56,845 bases of DNA from Betaproteobacteria bacterium SCN2 (GTDB taxonomy: Bacteria; Pseudomonadota; Gammaproteobacteria; Burkholderiales; Thiobacillaceae), in contig WBSG01000015.1 of the NCBI GenBank assembly GCA_008923285.1, positions 1 to 56,845 on the forward strand. The letters run 5' to 3'. Position 1 is the stretch's first letter; every line of letters starts with the position of its first letter. Below the pieces are notes generated by a model. The model saw nothing but the letters and a program-made list of their open reading frames with translations. It searched no databases and was not told the origin of the DNA. The position numbers were made by a program, and so were the translations under genes. Shown piece by piece: positions 34,214 to 44,004 of the stretch.

Positions 34214-34405
34214 ATGGCAAGTAACGACGTCGTACGCGCTCGAATTGACCCAAAGATCAAAGAAGAGGCCAGTATTGTCTTATCTGAAATGGGGCTATCG
34301 ATCTCAGACGCAATTCGTCTACTGCTGACACGCATTGCGATGGACAAGGCCTTGCCCTTCGATCTTAACCGCGCAGATTCCCAGTCAAGACGTAAGTCTC
34401 CGTGA
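34214..34405 (+). CDS. RelB/DinJ-like ribbon-helix-helix protein (no toxin partner)
   Basis: A 63-residue protein. The sequence VVRARIDPKIKEEASIVLSE followed by GLSISDAIRLLLTRIAMDKALPF is the RelB/DinJ antitoxin fold. AGGGG precedes the ATG at 34,214. In RelBE-type loci a toxin gene follows, but none is present here; the next gene is the first gene of the ABC-3C operon, 74 bases on. It may be an orphan antitoxin or may have become the regulator of that operon. Confidence 0.8.
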   Translation: MASNDVVRARIDPKIKEEASIVLSEMGLSISDAIRLLLTRIAMDKALPFDLNRADSQSRRKSP

Positions 34406-34479
34406 ACGTGCGGAGCAAATATCGGGGAAGTCTATGAGAGAACTAACAATAATTTGCCCTACTACATAAGGCCTTGAGC

Positions 34480-35703
34480 ATGGCTGAGATATCCACCGAT
34501 CAGTATTCCGCTGGTGAGCAAGGGCTGGGATACATCTATCAGCCACGCTTCGCCTTGCTACGACTTTTGCAACTGCCAGAGAGCACGTCGGTTTTGATTG
34601 AGAAAGACGATGATCTTGACTTCCTTGACAAGGACGGAATCAAGACACTTGCCTCCCTCAAGCACAAGGCCGTCGGTGACCGCTTGACCAACCTATCCAC
34701 CGACTTCTGGAAATCCGTCCGTATCTGGCTGGCGCGCTACAACCGAGATGGACGTAGCGAAGCCAGCCTTCGTTTCTTCTTGTTCACGACAGGCACTGTT
34801 GCAAGAACCTCTTTTCTGCGGCATTTTTTACTTGATCCTCCAGCTCATGATGACGAGGGGGCTTCGCTATCGAAGCTTGCAGGCGATGCCCTTGCTGCGA
34901 CTGAATCGAAGTTAATTAAATCGATTGCCTCGGAGTTCAATGTACTAAGCGATGATGAGAAAGATGATTTTCTCTCGCGCATTGTCATTCTTGATGGAAA
35001 CCCTCGAATTGCCGATGTGCCAGTACTCGTCAAAGAGCAGCACATGCGGAGTATCCGTCGTGAATTCAGGGAATCCATCTTCGAGCGTTTAGAGGGCTGG
35101 TGGAACGATGTAGTCGTGAATCTTTTGACAGGCAAACGCACGGAAGCAATCTATGGTTATGAAGTTTCGGACAAATTGTCTGCTTTTGCAGAAGAATACA
35201 AATCCGACAACCTCCCCATCACGTTCCGAGGAAAGACTCCTGCCGGTGAAATCGATGCGGAGAACGATCCTCGACTTTTTGTCGTGCAGTTGCGTGAAAT
35301 CGGCATTTCCTCAAACAGAATCCGAAATGCGATCTTGGACTACTACAGAGCCTTCGAGCAGCGGTCAGTTTGGGCACGCGAGAACCTGCTGGTCTCAGGC
35401 GAAATGGAAGAATATGAAGACCGGCTTGCTGATGAATGGAGCAGATACAAAGATGTAGTTTTTGAAGATCTTGACGAAGAGAGCGCCGATACCGTCCTTC
35501 TGAGCGCAGGGAAGGCGTTGTACCAATGGGCCGATATCGAGAGCGGCAATATTAGTGCACTTCGCATTCGGGAGCGTGTGACTGAACCATACGTTGTCCG
35601 AGGCGGCTTCCACATTCTCGCGAACGCTCGTCCATCGCCACGAGTGTACTGGCATCCTCACTTTCTGAGTCGTATCGGTGGGCTGTTGGGGGCAACTGAA
35701 TGA
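34480..35703 (+). CDS. ABC-three-component system protein with nuclease-like N-terminus
   Basis: A 407-residue protein. The N-terminus (GLGYIYQPRFALLRLL, then VLIEKDDDLDFLDKDG and LASLKHK) follows the GxxYQ...E-D...x-K layout of the restriction-endonuclease-like Cap4/dsDNA nuclease domains used as effectors; E and the SLKHK lysine would be the active-site residues. The C-terminal half has no motif I recognise. It overlaps the middle-component gene by four bases. GC content is visibly lower than in the ICE core, pointing to separate acquisition. The role as effector is inferred. Confidence 0.72.
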   Translation: MAEISTDQYSAGEQGLGYIYQPRFALLRLLQLPESTSVLIEKDDDLDFLDKDGIKTLASLKHKAVGDRLTNLSTDFWKSVRIWLARYNRDGRSEASLRFFLFTTGTVARTSFLRHFLLDPPAHDDEGASLSKLAGDALAATESKLIKSIASEFNVLSDDEKDDFLSRIVILDGNPRIADVPVLVKEQHMRSIRREFRESIFERLEGWWNDVVVNLLTGKRTEAIYGYEVSDKLSAFAEEYKSDNLPITFRGKTPAGEIDAENDPRLFVVQLREIGISSNRIRNAILDYYRAFEQRSVWARENLLVSGEMEEYEDRLADEWSRYKDVVFEDLDEESADTVLLSAGKALYQWADIESGNISALRIRERVTEPYVVRGGFHILANARPSPRVYWHPHFLSRIGGLLGATE

Positions 35704-36188
35704 AACGATGGGATCAACGCCCCTTTGAGGTGCGAAACCTGTTCAATCCGGCCTTCTGTGGTCTGATCCTGTTCAGGGCCATGCAGGGCTACGAAGAAGA
35801 GAACCCTGACGGCATACCATTCTCCCTCTCGCTGCTCGTGTTGCCGCTGTGTCTGCACAAAGACTCTCGTGAGGTGATTGCAGGCAGTCCCCGCAGTTAT
35901 CTCCTGAAGACAGTCGAAAAGCATCCTCAACTGCTGGTCGGTTTTTCTGCTCGCGCAAGTGACTTGATGCCGTATGCGCTTGAAGCGTTCGGGCTGCTGA
36001 TGGAACGAGGCTGCTTTGTCGTCTCGCAGGATGGTCGGTTAAAGACCGTGCCAGACAAGGTGCGGAAATCCGTCACCGGCACAAGTGAATCCGTCTCCTG
36101 CCAACGTGTCGCGCGCATAGTCGGAAAAGAGTTTGCCCGCATTGCGGACCGAGTGACGGTATACACAACCTTCGGAATACGGCCATGA
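35700..36188 (+). CDS. ABC-three-component system middle component
   Basis: A 162-residue protein matching the ABC-3C middle component family: NLFNPAFCGLILFRAMQGY near residue 13, then LVLPLCLHKDSREVI and the RASDLMPYALEAFGLLMERG segment near 85-105. It overlaps both neighbours by four bases and should bridge the ATPase and the effector. The middle components are thought to couple sensing by the ATPase to the effector protein. Confidence 0.82.
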   Translation: MKRWDQRPFEVRNLFNPAFCGLILFRAMQGYEEENPDGIPFSLSLLVLPLCLHKDSREVIAGSPRSYLLKTVEKHPQLLVGFSARASDLMPYALEAFGLLMERGCFVVSQDGRLKTVPDKVRKSVTGTSESVSCQRVARIVGKEFARIADRVTVYTTFGIRP

Positions 36189-38134
36189 AAATAAAATCCA
36201 TTCATATCTATAGCCATGATGGCCAACGTCGAGACCTTCAGTTCAAGGTAGACGGCCTCAATGTGATTACTGGTCGGTCATCAACCGGGAAGTCCGCTCT
36301 CTCAGAGATCATTGAATACTGTATGGGACGTTCAACCTTCAACGTCCCTGAAGGTATCATTCGCGACAAAGTGGCTTGGTTTGCCGTGATCTATCAGTTT
36401 CCGAAGGAACAGGTATTGATCGCCAAACCCACCCCCACTGCGGGAGGCACGAGTTGCAGCACTGTCATGCAGCGGCGGGGCAATCAACTGGCGATCCCTG
36501 ACTTTAAAGAACTGGTGGTCAATACAGACGACGATGCAGTTGTTGCCCTGCTGTCGCGACTATTGGGAATTTCAGAGAATCGGACCGATGTAGCGATCGA
36601 GCACAGTAGAGATAGCTATGACGCAAACATCAAACACACGTACTACTACCTTTTCCAGAAGCAAGGAATTGTCGCCAATAAGGACCAACTTCTCTATCGT
36701 CAGAACGAAGCCTTCCAGCCGCAAGCAATCCGCGACACACTGCCGATTCTCCTCGGGGTTTCCTCGAATGAGCGATATGAACTCGAAGCCAAGCTTCGTG
36801 CGGCTCAGCGTGAATTGAAGCTAAACGCGAAGCTTCTTGAGCACGCGCGCGATGCCATCGATACATCCCAGCAGAAGGGCATCGGCCTCTTCTCGGAAGC
36901 AAGGGCAGTCAGCATCATTGAATCAGCTAGTCAGCAGGTTGGCACCGACGGTGTGGTTGATGCCCTACGTACTGCCTTGCTATGGAAACCTACTGCGATA
37001 CCGGATGATGACGGCCACCGGATATCTCAGCTCGAAGACGAACTGATTCAGCTACGCAAGGATCGGCGAGAGATCCAGTCAAAGATTGATGCAGCCCGTC
37101 AGTTCTCGAAAAAAGCTGGCGGTTTCGAAAGCGAAGCGACCGAACAGAAGGATAGGTTGGCCTCGATCAAGGCCCTCCCCAAGAACCCTCAGACTGGTGA
37201 GTGGCAGTGGCCCTTCTGCGAAGAGAACCTAGCCTTGGAGGCTCCGGTTGCGAAGGTATTGCTCAATGAGTTAGCAACATTGGATGCGGAGATGAGCATC
37301 GTTGCCGGCCAACGCCCCAAGCTGGAGGCGTATTTGGCTGAGCAGGACGGTAAGGTTCAGGAAGTTGTTGAGGCTATTAAGCATAAGGAAACAGAGCTTT
37401 CTTCAGCCATTGCAGCCAACGAAGTTATCGCACAGATGGGTACGCGCAACAATGCGGCAGCGCGCGTTGTTGGCCGTATCAGCTTATTCCTGGAGAACTT
37501 GGTTCCTAACGAGGAACTTATTTCACGTGAGGCAGAGCATCGCCGCCTCAAGTTCAAAGTCGATGAACTAGAAAAGCGAATTGGTGCTGACGATAGCAAT
37601 GAGCGGCTTACATCGATCCTGAATAACATCTCCGCACAAGTGTCGCAGTACATCCGTATGTTTCAAGCTGAGTTCAGTGCGTTTCCTGCGAGATTCGATC
37701 TCACCAATCTCACCATCATCTTTGACCGTCCAGATCGACCAGTCCCAATGGGCCGGACCGGCGGTGGCGAAAACCATCTCGCCTATCACCTCTCAGCCTT
37801 GCTTGCACTGCATCTCTTTGCAGCGAAAAACAACCGACCGATTCCCCAATTTCTGCTGATCGATCAACCTACCCAGGTCTACTTTCCTTCGGAGAAGGTC
37901 TATCAGGAGGCCGACGGTTCAGTTCAGAAAACGGAAGCAGATGCTGATCTGGCAGCAGTTCGCCGTTTGTTTGAGCTGTTGCTGAAGTTCACGCAAGAGG
38001 ACGTTCCTGGATTTCAGCTCATCGTGACCGAGCATGCGAACCTTCGCGATCAATGGTTCCAGGATGCTTTGGTCGAGCAGCCATGGACTAAGCCTCCCGC
38101 ATTGGTGCCAGAAAGCTGGCCTGTGCAACCCTGA
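36185..38134 (+). CDS. ABC-three-component system ATPase (DUF3732)
   Basis: A 649-residue SMC/RecN-like ABC ATPase of the DUF3732 family. Walker A GRSSTGKS is at 30-37. Central coiled coils run from about 200 to 470 around a short apex that has the WPFCEEN segment, a single cysteine rather than a CxxC hook. The signature-type GRTGGGENHLAYHL is near 520 and the Walker B region LLIDQPTQVYFPSE has D560. The C-terminal H-loop is VTEHANL. ABC-3C ATPases are predicted sensors of invading nucleic acid or damage. Confidence 0.85.
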   Translation: MKIKSIHIYSHDGQRRDLQFKVDGLNVITGRSSTGKSALSEIIEYCMGRSTFNVPEGIIRDKVAWFAVIYQFPKEQVLIAKPTPTAGGTSCSTVMQRRGNQLAIPDFKELVVNTDDDAVVALLSRLLGISENRTDVAIEHSRDSYDANIKHTYYYLFQKQGIVANKDQLLYRQNEAFQPQAIRDTLPILLGVSSNERYELEAKLRAAQRELKLNAKLLEHARDAIDTSQQKGIGLFSEARAVSIIESASQQVGTDGVVDALRTALLWKPTAIPDDDGHRISQLEDELIQLRKDRREIQSKIDAARQFSKKAGGFESEATEQKDRLASIKALPKNPQTGEWQWPFCEENLALEAPVAKVLLNELATLDAEMSIVAGQRPKLEAYLAEQDGKVQEVVEAIKHKETELSSAIAANEVIAQMGTRNNAAARVVGRISLFLENLVPNEELISREAEHRRLKFKVDELEKRIGADDSNERLTSILNNISAQVSQYIRMFQAEFSAFPARFDLTNLTIIFDRPDRPVPMGRTGGGENHLAYHLSALLALHLFAAKNNRPIPQFLLIDQPTQVYFPSEKVYQEADGSVQKTEADADLAAVRRLFELLLKFTQEDVPGFQLIVTEHANLRDQWFQDALVEQPWTKPPALVPESWPVQP

Positions 38135-38165
38135 TCGTGTTCATGAGCCAGAGAGAGTGTGTGAG

Positions 38166-38230
38166 TGGCCGCGATTCGGCACGAAGCGCGGGGCGGAGCC
38201 CGCGAGCACGACGGCGGAACGCCGGGACGC
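38166..38230. repeat. Non-coding repeat, copy 2 (partial, 64 bp)
   Basis: This matches the right-hand 64 bases of copies 1 and 3: TGGCCGCGATTCGGCACGAA followed by the GC-rich arm and ACGGCGG. The left two-thirds are missing. It starts 31 bases after the stop of the ABC-3C ATPase and forms the right edge of cassette one. Confidence 0.8.
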
Positions 38231-38378
38231 GCTGATTCGCCCTTTGAATATCCTTGGAGCGAACCACAAGCGACATTTATAGTTGTGATCTGTCGGCCGG
38301 CTGTCGGGTTGCTGTCGTGTTGTTCTTGTTCTTGGCTCCCCATACTTCGCCACGTCTACTGAAACGATGGAGCCACCA

Positions 38379-39074
38379 ATGAACACTACAGAACATGCTC
38401 AACAAACCCGTCTTCTGACTCTGGCCGAGCTGGCCGCTTGCATCAAGCTATTCCGCGAGATGCGGCAATGGTCGCAGGAGCAACTGGCCGCCATTTCCGG
38501 CCTCAACGTGCGGACGATTCAGCGAGTCGAGCAAGGCTTGTCCGCTAGTCTTGATACACGTCGCGCTCTTGCACGCGCGTTCGAGTTCGAGGACATCGAC
38601 GCACTTAACAAGCCGTTCACGATTCCATCCGGAGAAGAATTCAAGGCGGCGAAGGAGAAGTTCGATCGGGAGCACGTCACGCTGACAGCCACACCACTGA
38701 CAACGGGCAAACAATTGGCCAAGTTGGCCGAGTCCTGCACGATGGATCTGTCGGAGCCGGGATTCGAGCTGCCCCGCGAAGCGGACGAGACCTTCGCCGC
38801 ACTGGTGGATTATTTCCGGGACTACCGGGATTGCGCCGATGTTTACAGCGAAACGCAGAAGTTCGAGGTGTACGACGAGATGCAATCCCACATCGACGCG
38901 CTCAAGGCGCTCGGCGTCTCGCTGCGCTACGCCACGCGCAAGGTGCAGGTGAAGTGGGGCGCAGATGCGGATGCGAAGCCAATGCCCGCCACGGTGCTAT
39001 ACGTAGTTGGCTTCCCGCTCGGTGAGGAACCCAAGCAGTTTGCAACGCCGAAGTCTGCCGGCATCCGTCTGTAG
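38379..39074 (+). CDS. XRE-family regulator with long C-terminal domain
   Basis: A 231-residue protein. The N-terminal HTH_3 is clear (MRQWSQEQLAAISGLNVRTI, then QRVEQGLSASLDTRRALARAF). The remaining 160 residues look globular without a recognised family. GGAG lies six bases before the ATG at 38,379, so this start is preferred to the one 12 bases upstream. It sits alone in its direction, convergent with the two-ATPase operon, and could regulate either neighbouring system. Confidence 0.78.
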   Translation: MNTTEHAQQTRLLTLAELAACIKLFREMRQWSQEQLAAISGLNVRTIQRVEQGLSASLDTRRALARAFEFEDIDALNKPFTIPSGEEFKAAKEKFDREHVTLTATPLTTGKQLAKLAESCTMDLSEPGFELPREADETFAALVDYFRDYRDCADVYSETQKFEVYDEMQSHIDALKALGVSLRYATRKVQVKWGADADAKPMPATVLYVVGFPLGEEPKQFATPKSAGIRL

Positions 39075-39328
39075 CTCGGAAAGCGTCAGCGCTCGTTCTC
39101 GCTAGCGCTGCGCTGCCCGATCTGCAACTGCCCCGCTGGGCTGCTTGCTGTCCCCGTTCCACCAGCACGGCACGCGGCGGCATGGATGCCCGACTTGTTC
39201 AGTTCCAAGCAGTTCGATTTGCTCTGACTTCTTGCCAGTGCAAAGGATGATGCCCGACGGTGACGCTTTTTCCGGCTCACGTTCGCACTTGTCGAGTCAG
39301 CGCATTTCAGAGGTACATGACGGCCGCA

Positions 39329-41332
39329 CTAGATTCCCAGCTTCTGGAAAAATATCTGACTGCGCATCTTCGCGTCTTTCAGCACCTTGTCCCAGCTTAT
39401 GACCTCAACATAGAGATTGATATTGCCCATCCACTGGAACCAGCCGAGCCTATCGGGCATGGGCGTAAAGTTCTTCTCGCGCTCCAGCCAGGTTTCCACC
39501 TTGGCTGTCAGATCGCACACGACGTAGCCGTAGAACGGCGTGTTATCGGCAACAAGTATCTTGCGACCTTCGGGTGTCTTGTACTTGCCGTCCCGAATGT
39601 CGTTCACGTAGCGCACGATTTGCTGGACTGGGTCTTCTCTGGAGGACGGGTTCACGAAGTCGTCACGCTGCGGCTTCTTGAACTCGAAGATCGTAATCGG
39701 GTTGCTCGCTTCGTTATCGCCTCGGAACAGAACCCGTTTGTTGTAGACCAACAGGTCCGGGCGATCAGTATTCCCACCGTTGAGGGGAAGGTCGGAGGAA
39801 ACGTAGGTAGTGAAATTCAGCCTTTCGTCTACGATCCAGAGATTGTGATCGTGAAAGGACGTGATATCGGCATCTCCCTTGCGTGGGAAGATAATGTCGT
39901 GAACCACTCCTTCGGAGGAATACGTTCCTGAGTCATCTGTTTCAAGACTCTTACCGAAGATGTCTAGGATTTTTCGGCGCAGTGCGACGTAGTGAATCAA
40001 GTCGTTCTTACTGGTGCCGGATATTTTATTGACGATCTCGATCACACTATCCTGAACATTCTCGAAATTTGTCTCCGCCATTAGCTTCGCCACATCGCGC
40101 TTGATGGTGATCTCCTGCGCAAATTTCTCCTTTTGCAACCTTGTTTCGATCTCTTCATTGCTTGGGTTATAGGGCATCCCGCTCAGGTCGAGCTTTTCCA
40201 GGATGGCCTTGTGCCACGGCGCTTCTTCATCGACATAAAACTGCACACGCTCTTTCTTCTTCTCCTGCCGGAAGGTGATATCTGCACCCATCGCCTCACG
40301 GGCGATCGTGGCAGCGTCCTGCTCAATCTGGGTTTGCCCGATTCCGAGAATCAGGTCGCTGTCCATTTGAAACTCAAACCCGCCTCGCTCCAGTGAAACA
40401 TTGCGGTCGAGATAAGGCCCGAACACGTAGGCTTTGATGATGTAATTGCGCGCGCTGTCGATCTCACCGTTTCGATCATTCTCGAAGAATTCGTCCACGA
40501 ACTCTGGGATGTATTTGTGGATCGCGGACCCTGAGACTTCCCGCTTGTGCGCGACAAGACTGATTCGGCTTTTCTGGTTGCGCGGAGAGTAGAGCTTAAA
40601 CACGCGGACCAGGAACTCCTCTTCCGTATCGGAAGCCTTGAGCGTGAAGGTCTTGCGATCAATGCCGATCTCCCGGATGACGGCAGACAATTCGTTGCTC
40701 ACAAAGTCGTTCAAGCGGATCGCGCCACTCCCGTCCTGCTCTGAAAGAACAATGTCGGGGCAGACGTAATCTTGCGTGATGAAATACGGCAGCAGCCGCT
40801 CCACGAGGCTGCGGGCGATGGTCGAAAGCTTCTTGTCGAAGGCGCGCCCCGTCTTCAAAGGTGCCAGCGTGACCACCGTGCCGGCGTCCTGCTTGTCACT
40901 TGATGTGACCTTCTCACGCACGATGATCTCGTGTTCCTTGCCCATTGAAAAGCTGCGGGCTTTGAAGGCGGCACCATCGCGGTAAACACTCTTGACGTGC
41001 AGGTCTTCGAAATACTTGAGCCCAGTGAAACGGCCGAATCCCTTCCCGCCTTCGGCGATCTTGCGGTCGGTGTAGAGCGTATCGAAGGAGTTACGATGCG
41101 CGTCAGTAAATCCGATGCCGTTATCCTCAATGTCGAAGCCCGTAACATCTGGCAAACTTCCATCCAGTTCGACCTGAATGCTCCGTTGCGCGCGGACCTG
41201 GACTTTTCCATCTTTGCGGCCAGCCTCGTCAATCGCCTGAATTGCGTTAACGATCATCTCAACAACAGGCGTGTAAACGGTCGTATTAGCCCGGATATTC
41301 TCGACGGCGCGTTTGATGTTGACATTGCTCAT
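39329..41332 (-). CDS. GHKL (MORC-like) ATPase fused to a PD-(D/E)xK nuclease-like domain
   Basis: A 667-residue protein. The N-terminus has a GHKL ATPase: N-box E25-x3-N29 (VVEMIVNAIQAI), G1 box DNGIG at 70-74 and G2 box GGKGFG at 95-100. The middle has no recognised domain. The C-terminus reads as a PD-(D/E)xK fold: D526 in RPDLLVYN, then E550-x-K552 in ITIFEFKKP, followed by a conserved-looking helix with QQIVRYV. Both ATPase and nuclease key residues are present. It overlaps the upstream AAA gene by four bases, so the two are co-translated. A defence role is inferred, not proven. Confidence 0.75.
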   Translation of the reverse strand: MSNVNIKRAVENIRANTTVYTPVVEMIVNAIQAIDEAGRKDGKVQVRAQRSIQVELDGSLPDVTGFDIEDNGIGFTDAHRNSFDTLYTDRKIAEGGKGFGRFTGLKYFEDLHVKSVYRDGAAFKARSFSMGKEHEIIVREKVTSSDKQDAGTVVTLAPLKTGRAFDKKLSTIARSLVERLLPYFITQDYVCPDIVLSEQDGSGAIRLNDFVSNELSAVIREIGIDRKTFTLKASDTEEEFLVRVFKLYSPRNQKSRISLVAHKREVSGSAIHKYIPEFVDEFFENDRNGEIDSARNYIIKAYVFGPYLDRNVSLERGGFEFQMDSDLILGIGQTQIEQDAATIAREAMGADITFRQEKKKERVQFYVDEEAPWHKAILEKLDLSGMPYNPSNEEIETRLQKEKFAQEITIKRDVAKLMAETNFENVQDSVIEIVNKISGTSKNDLIHYVALRRKILDIFGKSLETDDSGTYSSEGVVHDIIFPRKGDADITSFHDHNLWIVDERLNFTTYVSSDLPLNGGNTDRPDLLVYNKRVLFRGDNEASNPITIFEFKKPQRDDFVNPSSREDPVQQIVRYVNDIRDGKYKTPEGRKILVADNTPFYGYVVCDLTAKVETWLEREKNFTPMPDRLGWFQWMGNINLYVEVISWDKVLKDAKMRSQIFFQKLGI

Positions 41333-43947
41333 GCGGTTGCGGCCTCCGCGGGTTTCTTGCGGCGTTTGCGTATTGCCGTTACCCAGTTGTCCAACGCTTC
41401 GATGTCGGCCTTGAGCTCTGCCGGACCGGGTACCGGCGCACGAGCCGCCGCGGCTTGATCATGGCCAGGCAGCCATTTCGAGCATTTCGTCATAGCCGTC
41501 TCGACGGTCTTGCAGTCCTCGGGAGTGATGTCGGCGATCTGAGAAACTTGTTGTGTCTGAATACTCGGCCTGTAGCGTTCGACCACGCCGCCCAAAAGGA
41601 CTTCTTCGAGGGCGCGCTCCCATGCTTCCCGCAGCAAACCGTAAAGATACTTGGCGTCTTTCTCGTAGGCGTCCTGATGACCGTCACGAGAAAGCTTGTC
41701 GGCGGCTTGCCAGCCACTTTTCAGGTAACCAATCTTTTTCTTGACCGGCAGCGCAACCCACGGAAGCTCTTCCGCACACACGCCTGCACCCTTGGAAAGG
41801 AATCGGACGTGCTGGTCAAACTGATCGACGCCCAACTCTTCCGCGAATTGCTTTAGGAGCAGCAGGAAGACGACATCGTGGGTGAAGACGATAACCTGCC
41901 GGGTGTTGGCTTCCAACACCAAGCGTCGAGCCACACCCTGACGCCATTGGTAATCAAGCGAGGACACGGGATCATCGAACACGATGCCAGAGGGGTCATC
42001 GGCAGTGCTAAGTTCCGCAAAGAATGCGGCGATGGATAGGCAGCGCTGCTCGCCCTCGCTCACAACTTTTGGCAAGTCAACGCCAGGCGCGCGCGTAAGA
42101 GCAAGCTTGTGGTAGAAAACGCCGTCAGCACCGCCCAGTTCCTTTAACTCGACCTCGACGTGACCGAAAGACAGATTGACCAGTTCGTCTTTGAAACTCC
42201 GCTTGAGCTTCTGCGATACGACGGCCTTCGTAACGGCAGTGCTCTTCTGCGTAATCACCTGTGTCTTGGTTTCGTCGATGCACAACCCATAAGCGGCGTA
42301 CTTCTTCCGACGCTCGATATCATCAAGAACAGTCTGCTGATGTGTCGCTAGAATCTTACGGGCGCGCAGCTCCTGCGCCTCGGCGGTTATGCGCTTGCGG
42401 GTTTCATCGGTGGCGCTGGTGCGCAGCGTCTTGATCCGGGCCTCGATTTCCCTGGCCAGCGCCTCGGCGTCAAGAGAGGCCGACACGAGGGCGGGACACT
42501 CGGGGGCGAGGTCCTTGTCTTCGGCGATGGCTGCGGTGACAGTCCTACGGCGGCTCTCGTTGGCTGAAAGCGCCGCGGCTATCGCGTCCGCAACGGCGTC
42601 ATGCTCGATGCGGATTTCCTTGAGCGCTTCGTCAACGGCTTCGGTTGTTGTTCTGAGATCAGTGAAGCCCTTTCGCAAAAGTGCGAACTTCTCCCTGATC
42701 TGCCGGAGTTCACGTTCCGTCGTCGAAGCCACGAACGCTTCAAACTGGCTGAGCCTATGGGATGCTGCGTGATCGAGATCCTGTTGGCACAGGACGCAAT
42801 GAGCGCCATCTTCTCCGACTGGATATGCCTTGTCTGGATACGCCAACTCTTGCGAGAACTGGCGCGCCGCTTCCCAAAGCGCGACCCAGGGATCAGTGCC
42901 GGTTCCAGGCAGCATCCCTTCGGGAAATGTTGCCTCCCGCAGCCGTTTTGCTTCCTCGCTCTTGCGGCGGCCTTCTGTCCGTGCATCGAACACGGCAGCC
43001 ACGGCCTCCATCGAAAGCGCCGCTTCCACCTCCTTGAGGTGCCGGGCCAGTGTCTGAACCCGACCCGCGCGTAGGGTGAGTTGCCGGATCAGCTTCTCGG
43101 GATCATTGGCCTGCAAGTCGAGCAGTGATTTTTCCAGAAGCGCAAGCCGGGCTTCCTCCTCCGGTGAGAGACGCGCGAGTGCCTCTATGGCATCCGGCTT
43201 GGTGAGCGAACTGATGTTCGTTAGAAACTTCGCAACTGCTGTGCCTTCGGGGATCTGTGCCTGAACAGTGACGATAGCGTTCGAGGCAAGCGCACGCTGC
43301 TCGCTTTCGAGTTCTGCGCGAACGGCTTTACACGCCTTCACGAGATTGTCGAACAGATCCAAACCGAAAGGCCGGAAGGCAACATCAGTTTTCTCGGTCA
43401 GGTAGACGGCAGCGCATTGGGTGTCGAATACGCTCACCCGCGAAATGAACTCAGCCTCGCCGGCTCCGGTCCATTCCCGTGGTTCGGGTTCGGCTCCGAT
43501 CTTGTATTTGATCGCAACGACCGGGGCAAGTGGTGCTGTGCCGGAGACGACATTGCCCAGGATTTGTTCCTGCCCGCGCGCCCGGCAGGCGCCCTTGAGG
43601 ATTCGGATATAGCCCGTCTTGCCTGCACCGTTATCACCATAGACCACAGTGAGACCTGGAGCGAACCTGAGCGTCTGGTCCTCCGCCAGCGCATTCACAC
43701 CACGATGGTGGAAGATTGATACCAGAGAAACAGGGGCAGCGCCCTCTGTTGTGTCGGGCACATGCTCCTTGGCGAAGGGCGAGGTTTCCTGCTCATCAGC
43801 GAGACCATGCACGCTCTTGCAAACTTCGGTAAGTGCACGGATGTCATCGTCGGAGGGTTCTCCGGTGAGGACGAGTCGACGTAACGCGTCGCGTTGCCAC
43901 GCTGGGCGGCCTTGAGACCATTCAAGTATTTCCTGCAAGACCGTCAT
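41329..43947 (-). CDS. RloC/PrrC-like AAA_13 ATPase with CxxC hook
   Basis: An 872-residue SMC-like ATPase. An N-terminal segment (LQEILEWSQGRPAWQRDALR) precedes Walker A GDNGAGKT at 104-111. A coiled-coil middle carries HCVLC with C384 and C387, a possible zinc hook as in RloC and Rad50. The signature SEGEQRCLSI is near 625, Walker B IVFDDPVSSLD near 655 and the switch FTHD soon after. The C-terminal 110 residues hold R773-x3-E777 and H829, a spacing reminiscent of the R/E/H triad of the PrrC/RloC anticodon nucleases. GC and length suggest a working gene. The nuclease assignment is tentative. Confidence 0.75.
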   Translation of the reverse strand: MTVLQEILEWSQGRPAWQRDALRRLVLTGEPSDDDIRALTEVCKSVHGLADEQETSPFAKEHVPDTTEGAAPVSLVSIFHHRGVNALAEDQTLRFAPGLTVVYGDNGAGKTGYIRILKGACRARGQEQILGNVVSGTAPLAPVVAIKYKIGAEPEPREWTGAGEAEFISRVSVFDTQCAAVYLTEKTDVAFRPFGLDLFDNLVKACKAVRAELESEQRALASNAIVTVQAQIPEGTAVAKFLTNISSLTKPDAIEALARLSPEEEARLALLEKSLLDLQANDPEKLIRQLTLRAGRVQTLARHLKEVEAALSMEAVAAVFDARTEGRRKSEEAKRLREATFPEGMLPGTGTDPWVALWEAARQFSQELAYPDKAYPVGEDGAHCVLCQQDLDHAASHRLSQFEAFVASTTERELRQIREKFALLRKGFTDLRTTTEAVDEALKEIRIEHDAVADAIAAALSANESRRRTVTAAIAEDKDLAPECPALVSASLDAEALAREIEARIKTLRTSATDETRKRITAEAQELRARKILATHQQTVLDDIERRKKYAAYGLCIDETKTQVITQKSTAVTKAVVSQKLKRSFKDELVNLSFGHVEVELKELGGADGVFYHKLALTRAPGVDLPKVVSEGEQRCLSIAAFFAELSTADDPSGIVFDDPVSSLDYQWRQGVARRLVLEANTRQVIVFTHDVVFLLLLKQFAEELGVDQFDQHVRFLSKGAGVCAEELPWVALPVKKKIGYLKSGWQAADKLSRDGHQDAYEKDAKYLYGLLREAWERALEEVLLGGVVERYRPSIQTQQVSQIADITPEDCKTVETAMTKCSKWLPGHDQAAAARAPVPGPAELKADIEALDNWVTAIRKRRKKPAEAATA

Positions 43948-44004
43948 ACTCCCCCCGCTGCATCGCGTCCTTTTATATGGGCATAGCCAATCTCATCGTT
44001 CGCT

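Noticed and set aside
36185-38134. Zinc hook in the ABC-3C ATPase
   Set aside because: The apex has a single cysteine (WPFCEEN) and no CxxC pair.
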